From Aquabacter cavernae (GTDB taxonomy: Bacteria; Pseudomonadota; Alphaproteobacteria; Rhizobiales; Xanthobacteraceae), in the NCBI RefSeq assembly GCF_003993795.1, contig NZ_RWKV01000015.1:62001-126000 (forward strand): DNA of 64,000 nucleotides, given 5' to 3'. The notes under the pieces are model-generated. The model was not told the DNA's origin and made no database searches. It worked only from the letters and a program-made list of their open reading frames with translations. How positions within the stretch are numbered: the stretch's first letter is position 1; every line of letters begins with the position of its first letter. The position numbers were made by a program, and so were the translations under genes. Below, in pieces: positions 35,734 through 44,813 of this stretch.

Positions 35734-36660
35734 ATGATCGAAAAGCTGGACTATCTCATCGCCCTCGCCCGCGAGCGTCATTTCGGCCGGGCGGCGGAAG
35801 CCTGCGGCGTCACCCAGCCCACCTTGTCGGCCGGCGTCAAACAATTGGAAGAGACGCTCGGCGTGCTCCTGGTGCAGCGCGGTTCCCGCTTCATGGGCTT
35901 CACGCCCGAGGGCGAGCGCACCCTGGAATGGGCGCGGCGGATCGTGGCTGATTCGCGCGCCATGCGGCAGGACATCGACGCGCTGAAGCGCGGCCTCTCC
36001 GGCCCCCTGCGCATCGCCGCCATTCCCACCGCCTTGCCCATGGTGGCCGCGCTCACCACGCCATTCCGCGCGCGCCATCCCGACGTGCGCTTCACCGTCA
36101 TCTCCCGGACCTCCATCGAGATCCTCAACCATCTGGAAAACCTGGAGATCGACGCGGGCCTGACCTATCTGGACAACGAGCCGCTGGGCCGGGTGAACAC
36201 CGTGCCGCTCTATCGCGAGCAATATCGCCTCGTAACCTCCCCCACCGCCAAATATGGCGACCGGGACACCGTCACCTGGGCGGAGATCGCCCAGCTTCCC
36301 TTGTGTCTCCTCACGCCCGACATGCAGAACCGGCGCATCGTGGACGGCCTGCTCTCGGCGGCGGGCGGCCCGCCCAAGCCCACGCTCGAATCCAATTCCA
36401 TGATCGTGCTGTTCACCCATGTGCGCACGGGCCTGTGGGCGAGCGTGATGCCGGCCATGCTGGCGGATTCGCTGGGGCTTACCTCCAATGTGCGCTCCAT
36501 CCCCATCGTGGAGCCGGAGATCACCCATCTCATCGGCCTCGTGGTGCCCCACCGCGAGCCCACGACCCCCATCACCGCCGCTCTGGTGTCCGAGGCCCGC
36601 CGTATCGCGCCGCGCCTGGAGAGCCTGGCGGTGAAGGATCCGGCGCTCGCCGTCCTCTGA
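35734..36660 (+). CDS. LysR family regulator of the formate dehydrogenase operon
   Basis: This 308-residue protein has a winged helix at 1-60 (RERHFGRAAEACGVTQPTLS, GVKQLEETLGVLLVQRG) and a LysR substrate domain at about 90-295. It lies directly upstream of fdsGBACD in the same direction, as the fds regulator does in related formate-oxidising bacteria, so formate- or molybdate-linked control is likely. A perfect LysR-type palindrome between it and fdsG is the probable target. The effector is not known from sequence. Confidence 0.88.
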   Translation: MIEKLDYLIALARERHFGRAAEACGVTQPTLSAGVKQLEETLGVLLVQRGSRFMGFTPEGERTLEWARRIVADSRAMRQDIDALKRGLSGPLRIAAIPTALPMVAALTTPFRARHPDVRFTVISRTSIEILNHLENLEIDAGLTYLDNEPLGRVNTVPLYREQYRLVTSPTAKYGDRDTVTWAEIAQLPLCLLTPDMQNRRIVDGLLSAAGGPPKPTLESNSMIVLFTHVRTGLWASVMPAMLADSLGLTSNVRSIPIVEPEITHLIGLVVPHREPTTPITAALVSEARRIAPRLESLAVKDPALAVL

Positions 36661-36786
36661 TCCCGCCTTCGCCCCGGGCATAGACATTCCCAATCACGCC
36701 ACCGTGTAAGCGGCGCCTTTTCTCCAAGGCGACCGCAACGGAGCACCATGTCGCGCGCCGAAAGGAGGTTTCTGGACACCTCTACG

Positions 36787-36801
36787 ATAGAAATGTTCTA
36801 T
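36787..36801 (+). promoter_or_regulatory. LysR-type palindrome upstream of fdsG
   Basis: ATAGAA-ATG-TTCTAT is a perfect 15-base inverted repeat of the T-N11-A class, about 100 bases before the fdsG start. It is the only strong palindrome in the 243-base gap. Confidence 0.65.
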
Positions 36802-36903
36802 TGCAGCATCCGACAGCTGGCTTGATCCGTGCACTTGGTATGCCACACTCCTTGTAACGATCTCAAAGAAGCGGGCCTGAGGCTCGCCAGACGGGAAACA
36901 AGG

Positions 36904-37383
36904 ATGCATCAGGCAGGCTACGAACCCTGGAGCGCGGAACGCGCGTCCCAGATCATTGAGACGCACCGGGACATGGCCGGCGCGGCCATGCCGATCCTGC
37001 ACGCGATCCAGGAGGCTTTCGGCTTCGTGCCCGAGCCCGTGGTTCCCATGATCGCCGAGAGCCTGAACCTCTCCCGCGCCGAAGTGCACGGCGTGGTCAC
37101 CTTCTACCACGACTTCCGCCGCGAGCCCCCGGGCCGCCACGTCATCAAGCTGTGCGCCGCCGAAGCGTGCCAGTCCATGGGCTCGGACGCGCTGTCCGAC
37201 TATGCCCAGGAGCGCCTCGGCCTGGAGATGGGCGAGACCTCCGCAGACGGCCGGGTGACGCTGGAGCCCATCTTCTGCCTCGGCCTGTGCGCCTGCGCGC
37301 CCGCGGCCATGATCGACGGGCGCCTTGTGGGCCGCCTCGATCGCGAAACCATTGACGAACTGGTGGCGGAGGCCAACCGATGA
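36904..37383 (+). CDS. fdsG: NAD-dependent formate dehydrogenase gamma subunit
   Basis: This 159-residue NuoE-like protein carries one [2Fe-2S] cluster with Cys in CAAEACQSMG and FCLGLCACAPA. It passes electrons between the diaphorase and formate-oxidising parts of the soluble enzyme. I chose the ATG at 36904 (MHQAGYEPW), which gives the family length; an in-frame ATG at 36829 lies in the promoter. The stop overlaps the fdsB start by four bases. Confidence 0.93.
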   Translation: MHQAGYEPWSAERASQIIETHRDMAGAAMPILHAIQEAFGFVPEPVVPMIAESLNLSRAEVHGVVTFYHDFRREPPGRHVIKLCAAEACQSMGSDALSDYAQERLGLEMGETSADGRVTLEPIFCLGLCACAPAAMIDGRLVGRLDRETIDELVAEANR

Positions 37384-38942
37384 GCACCGCCCGTATCTTC
37401 GTTCCCAACGACGCCACCGCGCTGGCCTGCGGCGCGGACCGCGTCGCCCGGACCCTCGCCGAGGCGCTCGCCGCGCGCGGCACCGAGGCGCGCATCGTGC
37501 GCAACGGCTCGCGCGGTCTGTTCTGGCTGGAGCCCCTGGTGGAGGTGGAGACCCCCGCCGGGCGCGTGAGCTACGGCCCCGTGAAGCCGTCCGACATTCC
37601 CGCGCTGCTGGACGCCGGGATGCTGGAGGGCAAGGACCATCCGCTGTGCCTCGGCCTCGTGGAAGAGATCCCCTATCTCAAGAAGCAGACCCGCCTGACC
37701 TTCGCCCGCTGCGGCATCATCGATCCGCTGTCGCTGGACGATTACAAGGCCCATGGCGGCTATAAGGGCCTCGCCAAGGCCGTGGAGATCGGCCCGTCCG
37801 CCACCGTGGAAGAGGTGTTCCAGAGCGGGCTGCGCGGGCGCGGCGGCGCGGGCTTTCCCACCGGCATCAAGTGGCGCACCGTGGCGGCCACGTCGGCGGA
37901 CCAGAAATACATCGTCTGCAACGCGGACGAGGGCGACAGCGGCACCTTCGCCGACCGCCTCATCATGGAGGCGGACCCCTTCTGCCTCATCGAGGGCATG
38001 ACCATTGCCGGCCTCGCGGTGGGAGCCACCAAGGGCTATGTCTATTGCCGCTCGGAATATCCCCTCTCCCTCGCCGTGATGGACAAGGCCATCGCCATCG
38101 CCCGCAAGGCGGGACTGCTGGGCGACAATGTGCTGGGCTCCGGGCTCTCCTTCGACATGGAAATGCGCATGGGCGCGGGCGCCTATGTGTGCGGCGAGGA
38201 AACCGCGCTGCTGGAAAGCCTGGAAGGCAAGCGCGGCGTGGTGCGCGCCAAGCCCCCGCTGCCCGCCATCAAGGGCCTGTTCCAGAAGCCCACCGTCATC
38301 AACAACCTGATCTCGCTGGCCACCGTCCCGGTGATCCTGGAAAAGGGCGGCGCCTTCTATCGCGACTTCGGCATGGGCCGCTCGCGGGGCACCATGCCCA
38401 TCCAGCTGGCCGGCAACATCAAGCATGGCGGCCTGTTCGAGACCGCGTTCGGCATCTCGCTGGGCGAATTGGTGAACGACATCGGCGGGGGCACCGCCTC
38501 CGGCCGCCCGGTGAAGGCGGTGCAGGCGGGCGGGCCGCTCGGCGCCTATCTGCCGGTGCACCAGTTCGACACGCCCTTCGACTATGAGGCGTTCGCGGCC
38601 AAGGATGCGCTCATCGGCCATGGCGGCATCGTGGTGTTCGACGACACGGTGGACATGGCCCACATGGCGCGCTTCGCCATGGAATTCTGCGCGCACGAGA
38701 GCTGCGGCAAGTGCACCCCCTGCCGCATCGGCTCCACGCGCGGCAAGGAAACCCTCGACAAGATCATGGCGGGCGAGCGGCGGGAGGCGAACCTCGCCAT
38801 CCTCACCGACCTTTGCCACACCATGAAGCTCGGCTCGCTGTGCGCACTCGGCGGCTTCACGCCCTACCCGGTCATGAGCGCCCTCACCCATTTCCCGGAA
38901 GACTTCGGCGCCAGCCCGAAGCTGCCGATGGCCGCGGAGTAA
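37380..38942 (+). CDS. fdsB: NAD-dependent formate dehydrogenase beta subunit
   Basis: This 520-residue NuoF-like subunit reduces NAD+ with FMN. It has an N-terminal thioredoxin-like part (about 1-120), the NADH/FMN core (GLRGRGGAGFPTGIKW, CNADEGDSGTFADR, GAGAYVCGEETALLESLEG) and the [4Fe-4S] motif ESCGKCTPCRIG followed by a late Cys in DLCHTM. The N-terminal domain distinguishes it from plain NuoF. It is followed by a 100-base repeat before fdsA. Confidence 0.95.
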   Translation: MSTARIFVPNDATALACGADRVARTLAEALAARGTEARIVRNGSRGLFWLEPLVEVETPAGRVSYGPVKPSDIPALLDAGMLEGKDHPLCLGLVEEIPYLKKQTRLTFARCGIIDPLSLDDYKAHGGYKGLAKAVEIGPSATVEEVFQSGLRGRGGAGFPTGIKWRTVAATSADQKYIVCNADEGDSGTFADRLIMEADPFCLIEGMTIAGLAVGATKGYVYCRSEYPLSLAVMDKAIAIARKAGLLGDNVLGSGLSFDMEMRMGAGAYVCGEETALLESLEGKRGVVRAKPPLPAIKGLFQKPTVINNLISLATVPVILEKGGAFYRDFGMGRSRGTMPIQLAGNIKHGGLFETAFGISLGELVNDIGGGTASGRPVKAVQAGGPLGAYLPVHQFDTPFDYEAFAAKDALIGHGGIVVFDDTVDMAHMARFAMEFCAHESCGKCTPCRIGSTRGKETLDKIMAGERREANLAILTDLCHTMKLGSLCALGGFTPYPVMSALTHFPEDFGASPKLPMAAE

Positions 38943-38977
38943 GCATGATGGAAGCCATCGGCATCACCGGCCATTTC

Positions 38978-39077
38978 CCCCTCCCAACCCTCCCCCGCAA
39001 GCGGGAGAGGGCTTTGATTTCCGGCGCACCCCAAACTCCCTCTCCCGCTTGCGGGGGAGGGAGTTTGGGGAGGGGGC
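38978..39077. repeat. Large palindromic repeat between fdsB and fdsA
   Basis: A unit starting CCCCCTCCCAACCCTCCCCC (38978-39012) is followed by its near-inverse, ending GGAGGGAGTTTGGGGAGG (39030-39077). Each unit also holds its own small palindrome CTCCCGCTTGCGGGG or its complement. The two arms can pair into a long stem around an 18-base spacer. A rearranged copy lies at 42011-42135. Confidence 0.85.
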
Positions 39078-39126
39078 TCTCGCCCCACGCCCGCGCGAAC
39101 ACAACCGAATTCTGAGGACCGCCGCC

Positions 39127-41964
39127 ATGTCCCTCGTCCATGAAATTGACTACGGCACCCCGGCCTCCAAGTCGGAGAAGGTCATCACCCTCGTCATCGA
39201 CGGCATGAAGGTGGAGGTGCCGGAAGGCACGTCCATCATGCGCGCCGCCATGGAGGTGGGGAACCAGATCCCCAAGCTGTGCGCCACCGACATGCTGGAC
39301 GCATTCGGCTCCTGCCGCCTGTGCCTCGTGGAGATCGAGGGCCGGGCCGGAACGCCCGCCTCCTGCACCACGCCCGTCATGGACGGCATGGTGGTGAAGA
39401 CGCAGACCGAGCGGCTGAAGCAGATCCGCAAGGGCGTCATGGAGCTGTACATCTCCGACCACCCGCTCGACTGCCTGACCTGCTCCGCCAACGGCGATTG
39501 CGAGCTTCAGGACATGGCCGGCGTCGTCGGCCTGCGCGAAGTGCGCTACGGCTATGAGGGCGAGAACCACATCAAGATGGGGAAGGACGAGTCCAACCCC
39601 TATTTCACCTATGAAAAGTCCAAGTGCATCGTCTGCAATCGCTGCGTGCGCGCCTGCGAGGAAGTGCAGGGCACGTTCGCGCTGACCATTTCCGGCCGCG
39701 GCTTCGGCTCCCGCGTGTCGCCGGGCATGGACGAGGAGTTCCTCTCTTCCGAGTGCGTCTCCTGCGGCGCCTGCGTGCAGGCATGCCCCACGGCGACGCT
39801 CAACGAAAAGGCCATGTTCGACATCGGCACGCCCGAGCATTCGCTGGTGACCACCTGCGCCTATTGCGGCGTGGGCTGCACCTTCAAGGCGGAGATGCGC
39901 GGCGACGAGCTGGTGCGCATGGTGCCCTACAAGGACGGCAAGGCGAACCGCGGCCATAGCTGCGTGAAGGGCCGCTTCGCCTATGGCTATGCGACCCACA
40001 AGGACCGCATCCTGAAGCCCATGATCCGCGCCTCCATCCACGAGCCGTGGCAGGAAGTGAGCTATGAGGAGGCGATCAACTACGCCGCCTCCGAGTTCAA
40101 GCGCATCCAGGCCAAGTATGGCCGCCGCTCGGTGGGCGGCATCACCTCCTCGCGTTGCACCAACGAGGAGACCTATCTGGTCCAGAAGCTGATCCGCGGC
40201 GCGTTCGGCAACAACAACGTGGACACCTGTGCCCGCGTCTGCCACTCGCCCACCGGCTACGGCCTGTCCCAGACCTACGGCACCTCGGCGGGCACGCAGG
40301 ACTTCGACTCGGTCGAGGACAGCGACGTCATCCTGGTCATCGGCGCCAATCCCACGGACGGCCACCCGGTGTTCGGCTCGCGCATGAAGAAGCGCCTGCG
40401 CCAGGGCGCCAAGCTGATCGTGGTGGATCCGCGCCAGATCGACATCGTGCGCACGCCCCATGTGCAGGCGGACTATCACCTGCCGCTGCGCCCGGGCACG
40501 AACGTGGCCATCGTCACGGCGCTCGCCCATGTGATCGTCACCGAGGGCCTCGTGAACGAGAGCTTCGTGCGCGAGCGCTGCGACTGGGACGAGTTCCAGG
40601 ACTGGGCCGCCTTCGTCGCCGACGAGCGCCACAGCCCCGAGACCATCCAGAAGTTCACCGGCGTCGATCCCAAGCTGGTGCGCGGCGCGGCCCGCCTCTA
40701 TGCCAAGGGCGGCAACGGGGCCATCTATTACGGCCTGGGCGTCACCGAGCATTCCCAGGGCTCCACCACGGTGATGGCCATCGCCAACCTCGCCATGGCC
40801 ACCGGCAATATCGGCCGCAAGGGCGTGGGCGTGAACCCGCTGCGCGGCCAGAACAACGTCCAGGGCTCGTGCGACATGGGCTCCTTCCCGCACGAGCTGC
40901 CGGGCTACCGCCACATCTCGGACGACGCCACCCGCGCCTCGTTCGAGGCCCTGTGGGGCGTGAAGCTGGACGACGAGCCGGGCCTGCGCATCCCCAACAT
41001 GTTCGATGCCGCCGTGGATGGCACCTTCAAGGGCATGTATGTGCAGGGCGAGGACATCCTCCAGTCCGACCCCGACACCCGCCATGTCTCGGCCGGCCTC
41101 GGCGCGCTGGAATGCCTGGTGGTGCAGGACCTGTTCCTGAACGAGACCGCCAACTACGCCCACGTCTTCCTGCCCGGCTGCTCCTTCCTGGAGAAGGACG
41201 GCACCTTCACCAATGCCGAGCGCCGCATCCAGCGCGTGCGCAAGGTGATGGCACCCAAGAACGGCTATGCGGACTGGGAAGTCACCCTCATGCTCGCCAA
41301 GGCGCTGGGCTATGAGATGGACTATGCCCATCCCGGCGAGATCATGGACGAGATCGCCCGCCTCACCCCCTCCTTCACGGGCGTGTCCTACAAGAAGCTG
41401 GACGAGATGGGGTCGGTGCAGTGGCCCTGCAACGACAAGGCGCCGGAAGGCACCCCCATCATGCATATCGGCGGCTTCGTGCGCGGCAAGGGCAAGTTCG
41501 TCCTCACCGAATACGTGCCCACCGACGAGCGCACCGGCCCGCGCTTCCCGCTGCTGCTCACCACCGGGCGCATCCTGTCCCAGTACAATGTGGGCGCCCA
41601 GACCCGGCGCACCGACAATGTGGCCTGGCATCCGGAGGACGTGCTGGAGATCCACCCCCACGACGCGGAGAACCGGGGCATTCGCGACGGCGACTTCGTG
41701 CGCCTCGACAGCCGCGCCGGCTCCACCTCGCTGCGCGCGGTCATCAGCGAGCGCATGCAGCCGGGCGTGGTCTACACCACCTTCCACCATCCGGTGACCC
41801 AGGCGAACGTGGTGACCACCGACTTCTCGGACTGGGCCACCAATTGCCCGGAATACAAGGTCACCGCCGTGCAGGTGGCGCCCTCCAACGGGCCCACGGG
41901 CTGGCAGGAAGAGTATGAAAAGCTCTCCCGCGAGAGCCGCCGCATCGCCGAAGCGGCGGAGTGA
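39127..41964 (+). CDS. fdsA: NAD-dependent formate dehydrogenase alpha subunit (molybdopterin)
   Basis: This 945-residue subunit oxidises formate to CO2 at a bis-MGD metal centre. An N-terminal NuoG-like region holds the [2Fe-2S] Cys set (FGSCRLCLVE, PASCTTPV), an LDCLTCSANGDCEL cluster and two ferredoxin-like sets (CIVCNRCVRAC, CVSCGACVQAC). CAYCGVGC begins the molybdopterin part. The metal-ligand Cys is 372 (in CARVCHSPT), followed by His 373. It carries molybdenum or tungsten. GAGGA precedes the ATG. The length equals that of FdsA enzymes from Rhodobacter and Cupriavidus. Confidence 0.96.
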   Translation: MSLVHEIDYGTPASKSEKVITLVIDGMKVEVPEGTSIMRAAMEVGNQIPKLCATDMLDAFGSCRLCLVEIEGRAGTPASCTTPVMDGMVVKTQTERLKQIRKGVMELYISDHPLDCLTCSANGDCELQDMAGVVGLREVRYGYEGENHIKMGKDESNPYFTYEKSKCIVCNRCVRACEEVQGTFALTISGRGFGSRVSPGMDEEFLSSECVSCGACVQACPTATLNEKAMFDIGTPEHSLVTTCAYCGVGCTFKAEMRGDELVRMVPYKDGKANRGHSCVKGRFAYGYATHKDRILKPMIRASIHEPWQEVSYEEAINYAASEFKRIQAKYGRRSVGGITSSRCTNEETYLVQKLIRGAFGNNNVDTCARVCHSPTGYGLSQTYGTSAGTQDFDSVEDSDVILVIGANPTDGHPVFGSRMKKRLRQGAKLIVVDPRQIDIVRTPHVQADYHLPLRPGTNVAIVTALAHVIVTEGLVNESFVRERCDWDEFQDWAAFVADERHSPETIQKFTGVDPKLVRGAARLYAKGGNGAIYYGLGVTEHSQGSTTVMAIANLAMATGNIGRKGVGVNPLRGQNNVQGSCDMGSFPHELPGYRHISDDATRASFEALWGVKLDDEPGLRIPNMFDAAVDGTFKGMYVQGEDILQSDPDTRHVSAGLGALECLVVQDLFLNETANYAHVFLPGCSFLEKDGTFTNAERRIQRVRKVMAPKNGYADWEVTLMLAKALGYEMDYAHPGEIMDEIARLTPSFTGVSYKKLDEMGSVQWPCNDKAPEGTPIMHIGGFVRGKGKFVLTEYVPTDERTGPRFPLLLTTGRILSQYNVGAQTRRTDNVAWHPEDVLEIHPHDAENRGIRDGDFVRLDSRAGSTSLRAVISERMQPGVVYTTFHHPVTQANVVTTDFSDWATNCPEYKVTAVQVAPSNGPTGWQEEYEKLSRESRRIAEAAE

Positions 41965-42010
41965 GCGGGGGACCCGCTTCCATGACGCCCCTCTCCCACC
42001 CGCGCGCCGC

Positions 42011-42135
42011 ACTCCCTCTCCCGCTTGCGGGGGAGGGCTGGGGAGGGGGAAAGCACGCTTCTCCGCCAACAACGGCCGACGGCCTGCTCCCGGCCCTTGC
42101 CCCCTCCCTAACCCTCCCCCGCAAGCGGGAGAGGG
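42011..42135. repeat. Large palindromic repeat between fdsA and fdsC
   Basis: It is built of the same two units as the element before fdsA, but in swapped order: the CTCCCGCTTGCGGGGGAGGG unit at 42011-42049 first, then the CCCCCTCCCTAACCCTCCCC unit at 42100-42135, with about 50 bases between. Sequence identity to the first element is very high. Confidence 0.85.
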
Positions 42136-42225
42136 AATGGGACGGCGCATCCCTCACGCGGACCCGCTTGAACTCCGCCCTCGCCCGCACGACCTTGAAG
42201 GGATCATCCCTCACCGGTACGCGCC

Positions 42226-43080
42226 ATGACTGACGACCCCGCCATGCCGGACTTTCCCCAGCCCGTCCGCCGCATCGCCCGCGATGCGTGGAAGGACGGC
42301 GCGACCACGCGCGGGGAGCGGGCGGTGCCCGAAGAGACCCCCGTCGCCCTCACCTATAACGGCACCACCCATGCGGTGATGATGGCGAGCCCCCTGGACA
42401 TCGCCGACTTCGCCCTGGGCTTCTCCCTCACCGAAGGCATCATCGCGGATGCCGCCGACATCCTCTCCTTGGACGTGATCGCGGTGGAAGAGGGCATCGA
42501 GGCCCGCATGTGGATCGCGGAGGAAAAGATGGGCCATCTCTCCGCCCGCCGCCGCCATCTGGCGGGGCCCACGGGCTGCGGCCTGTGCGGGGTGGAGAGC
42601 CTGTCCGAGGCGGTGAAGCCCGCCGCCCTGGTGGCCTCGCACGCGCATTTCACCCCCGATGCGCTGCTCGCCGCCATGGCCCTGCTCGGCCCCGCCCAGG
42701 CGCTGAACCACGAGACGCGGGCGGTGCACGCCGCCGGTTATTTCGAGCCGGGGCGCGGGCTTCTCGCCGTGTGCGAGGATGTGGGCCGCCACAACGCCCT
42801 GGACAAACTGGTGGGCAAGGTGACGCGGCTTGAGGCCGAGCCCGCGCGCGGCCTGCTGCTGCTCACCAGCCGGGTCTCCATCGAGATGGTGCAGAAGGCG
42901 GCGGTGCTGGGGGTCGGCGTCATCGCCGCCGTTTCCGCCCCCACCTCGCTCGCCATCCGCACGGCGGACGCCGCCGGTATCACCCTGGCCGCCATCGTGC
43001 GGCCGGACGGCTTTGAACTCTTCACCCATCCCGCCCGCATCGGGCCGGACGAACCCTCACGGCAGAGCCATGTCGCATAA
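42226..43080 (+). CDS. fdsC: Formate dehydrogenase accessory sulfurtransferase FdhD/FdsC
   Basis: This 284-residue protein delivers sulfur to the molybdenum cofactor before insertion into FdsA. The family core is visible: DFALGFSLTEGII, the Cys motif GPTGCGLCGVESL, CEDVGRHNALDKLVGK and LLLTSRVSIEMVQKAA. The start may be the ATG at 42226 or another 18 bases downstream; neither has a strong ribosome site. Its stop overlaps the fdsD start. Confidence 0.93.
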   Translation: MTDDPAMPDFPQPVRRIARDAWKDGATTRGERAVPEETPVALTYNGTTHAVMMASPLDIADFALGFSLTEGIIADAADILSLDVIAVEEGIEARMWIAEEKMGHLSARRRHLAGPTGCGLCGVESLSEAVKPAALVASHAHFTPDALLAAMALLGPAQALNHETRAVHAAGYFEPGRGLLAVCEDVGRHNALDKLVGKVTRLEAEPARGLLLLTSRVSIEMVQKAAVLGVGVIAAVSAPTSLAIRTADAAGITLAAIVRPDGFELFTHPARIGPDEPSRQSHVA

Positions 43081-43303
43081 GACCACCACCGACCGCCTCG
43101 TCTATATGGCGAACCAGATCGCCACCTTCTTCGCGAGCCAGCCCCCGTCCACCGCCGTGGCGGGCACGCGGGATCACATCCAGAAATTCTGGGACCCGCG
43201 CATGCGCGCCGGCATCGCCGAGCACATCGCCCATGGCGGCGAGGGCCTCTCCCCCATCGCCCTGGAAGCGCTGAAGGGACTGACGCCGGTCAAGGCGGCC
43301 TGA
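43070..43303 (+). CDS. fdsD: NAD-dependent formate dehydrogenase delta subunit
   Basis: This 77-residue protein matches the short FdsD family: RLVYMANQIATFFASQP, FWDPRMRAGIAEHI and LSPIALEALKGL. It assists assembly or stability of the Fds complex. The ATG at 43070 lies eleven bases inside the end of fdsC, the usual coupled arrangement. It is the last gene of the operon. Confidence 0.92.
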   Translation: MSHKTTTDRLVYMANQIATFFASQPPSTAVAGTRDHIQKFWDPRMRAGIAEHIAHGGEGLSPIALEALKGLTPVKAA

Positions 43304-43354
43304 CATCGGCTGAGGTGATCGACCTTCGGGCGGATGGATTCGAGCCTTAAGGCC

Positions 43355-43448
43355 GTCATGCCCGGGCTTGTCCCGGGTATCCACGCCTCTGCGTCGAGCG
43401 CGCACCCAGCGGGTCCGCGTGGATGGCCGGGACAAGCCCGGCCATGAC
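43355..43448. repeat. Imperfect inverted repeat downstream of fds operon
   Basis: GTCATGCCCGGGCTTGTCCC at 43355 is mirrored by GGGACAAGCCCGGCCATGAC ending at 43448, with GTATCCACGCC / GCGTGGATGGC extending the arms inward. This is a well-known type of dispersed intergenic palindrome in Hyphomicrobiales. Here it lies between fdsD and the convergent metal-exporter gene and may act as their shared terminator. Confidence 0.85.
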
Positions 43449-43508
43449 GCTGTTTTCCTAAAGACGCCGTCCAGGCCGTTTCAACTCTCGGACGGCGCGC
43501 CGCCCGCC

Positions 43509-44771
43509 TCACACAACGTGGGCAGCGGCCAGCCGGCAGGGCATGTCGCCCGCCTCCACCTGGATGGCGGCGTGGCCGATGCGGAACTTCTCCTTCAGCT
43601 CGTCCGCCGTCTGCATGAGGAAGGCGTCGTCCAGCGCCGCGCCGGGGCGCACCAGATGGACGGTCATGGCGTTCTGCGTGGTGGAGAGTGCCCAGATGTG
43701 CAGGTCATGCACCTCGGACACGCCGGGGCGCGCGGCGAGATAGGCCTTCACCGCCGCCACGTCGATGCCGGCGGGCACCGCGTCCATGGCCATGTCCACG
43801 CTGTCGCGCAACAGGCCCCAGGTGCCCAGGACGATGGCCACGGCGATGGCAAGGCTCACCACCGGATCGAGCCAGAGCCAGCCGGTGAACGCGATGACGC
43901 CCGCCGCAATGACCACGCCCAGGGAGATGGCGGCGTCCGCCACCAAGTGGATGAAGGCGCCGCGCACGTTCAGGTCTTCCTTCCGGTCCGCCATGAACAG
44001 CATGGCCGTGCCGAAATTCACCCCGATGCCGATGAGCGCGACGATCATCACGATGCCGGTCTGGATGGGCTCGGGATCGTCGAAGCGCGAAATGGCTTCC
44101 ACGATGATGCCGCCGGTTCCCACCAGCAGAATGATGGCATTGGCCAGCGCCGCCAGGATGGAGGAGCGGCCGAGACCGAAGGTGCGCTTTTCCGTGGGCG
44201 GGCGCTGGGCGAGCCATGCGGCGGCCCAGGCCAGGAGAAGGCCCAGAACGTCAGACAGGTTATGGCCCGCATCGGCCATCAGGGCCAGCGAACCGGAGAA
44301 GAAGCCGAACCCGGCCTCGATGATCACGAAGGCGAAATTGACCGAAGCACCGATGGCGAAGGCGCGCAGCGACTTGGGCATGGCATGGGCATGGTCATGC
44401 CCGCCATGGCCGTGGGAATGGCCGTGACCGTGGCCGTGGCCGTGATGGTCGTGCCCGGCATGATCGTGATCGTCATGCCCGTGCGCCTCATGAGCATGTT
44501 TTCCATGATCATGACCTGCGTGGTCGTGCTCTTCATGCTCGTGTTCTTCGTGGGCATGTGCCGCAGCGGCCTTGGGAGCCTTGGGGGCCGCATGATCGTG
44601 CCCCGAATGGTCATGGCCTGCGTGATCATGGCCCGCATGATCGCCAGAGCCGTGATCGTGCCCCGCATGATCGTGCGCCCCGGTGTTCTTCGCCGGGTCT
44701 CCGGCCGTGTCCCGCCCCGCCATGTCCCGCCCCGCCTGTCTCGCCGCCTGCGCCGCTGCAGCGCAATACAT
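43509..44771 (-). CDS. Cation diffusion facilitator with very His-rich N-terminus
   Basis: This protein of about 420 residues exports a divalent metal such as Zn, Co or Ni in exchange for protons. After a short Ala-rich start it has a hydrophilic tail of about 100 residues with some 37 His in HDH/HGH runs, then six membrane segments. The metal-site motifs are intact: MADAGHNLSDVLGL in TM2 and HLVADAAISLG in TM5. A C-terminal cytoplasmic domain with VHDLHIWALS follows. The start is unsure: ATG at 44771 or another 48 bases later. It is closest to the DmeF/ZitB types. Nothing adjacent shows its regulator. Confidence 0.88.
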   Translation of the reverse strand: MYCAAAAQAARQAGRDMAGRDTAGDPAKNTGAHDHAGHDHGSGDHAGHDHAGHDHSGHDHAAPKAPKAAAAHAHEEHEHEEHDHAGHDHGKHAHEAHGHDDHDHAGHDHHGHGHGHGHSHGHGGHDHAHAMPKSLRAFAIGASVNFAFVIIEAGFGFFSGSLALMADAGHNLSDVLGLLLAWAAAWLAQRPPTEKRTFGLGRSSILAALANAIILLVGTGGIIVEAISRFDDPEPIQTGIVMIVALIGIGVNFGTAMLFMADRKEDLNVRGAFIHLVADAAISLGVVIAAGVIAFTGWLWLDPVVSLAIAVAIVLGTWGLLRDSVDMAMDAVPAGIDVAAVKAYLAARPGVSEVHDLHIWALSTTQNAMTVHLVRPGAALDDAFLMQTADELKEKFRIGHAAIQVEAGDMPCRLAAAHVV

Positions 44772-44813
44772 CGCATTCAGCGTCAATCGCGTGTCGGTTT
44801 CAATGCGTCCGCT

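Noticed and set aside
36904-41964. fdsGBA considered as complex I genes nuoEFG
   Set aside because: The molybdopterin Cys372/His373, the FdhD-type gene and fdsD show a formate dehydrogenase; no other nuo genes are present.
38884-42150. Open frame of over 1000 codons antisense to fdsA and neighbours
   Set aside because: It mirrors the third-position GC bias of fdsA, has no ribosome site and shows the low-complexity His/Gly/Ala/Arg composition of antisense frames in GC-rich DNA.
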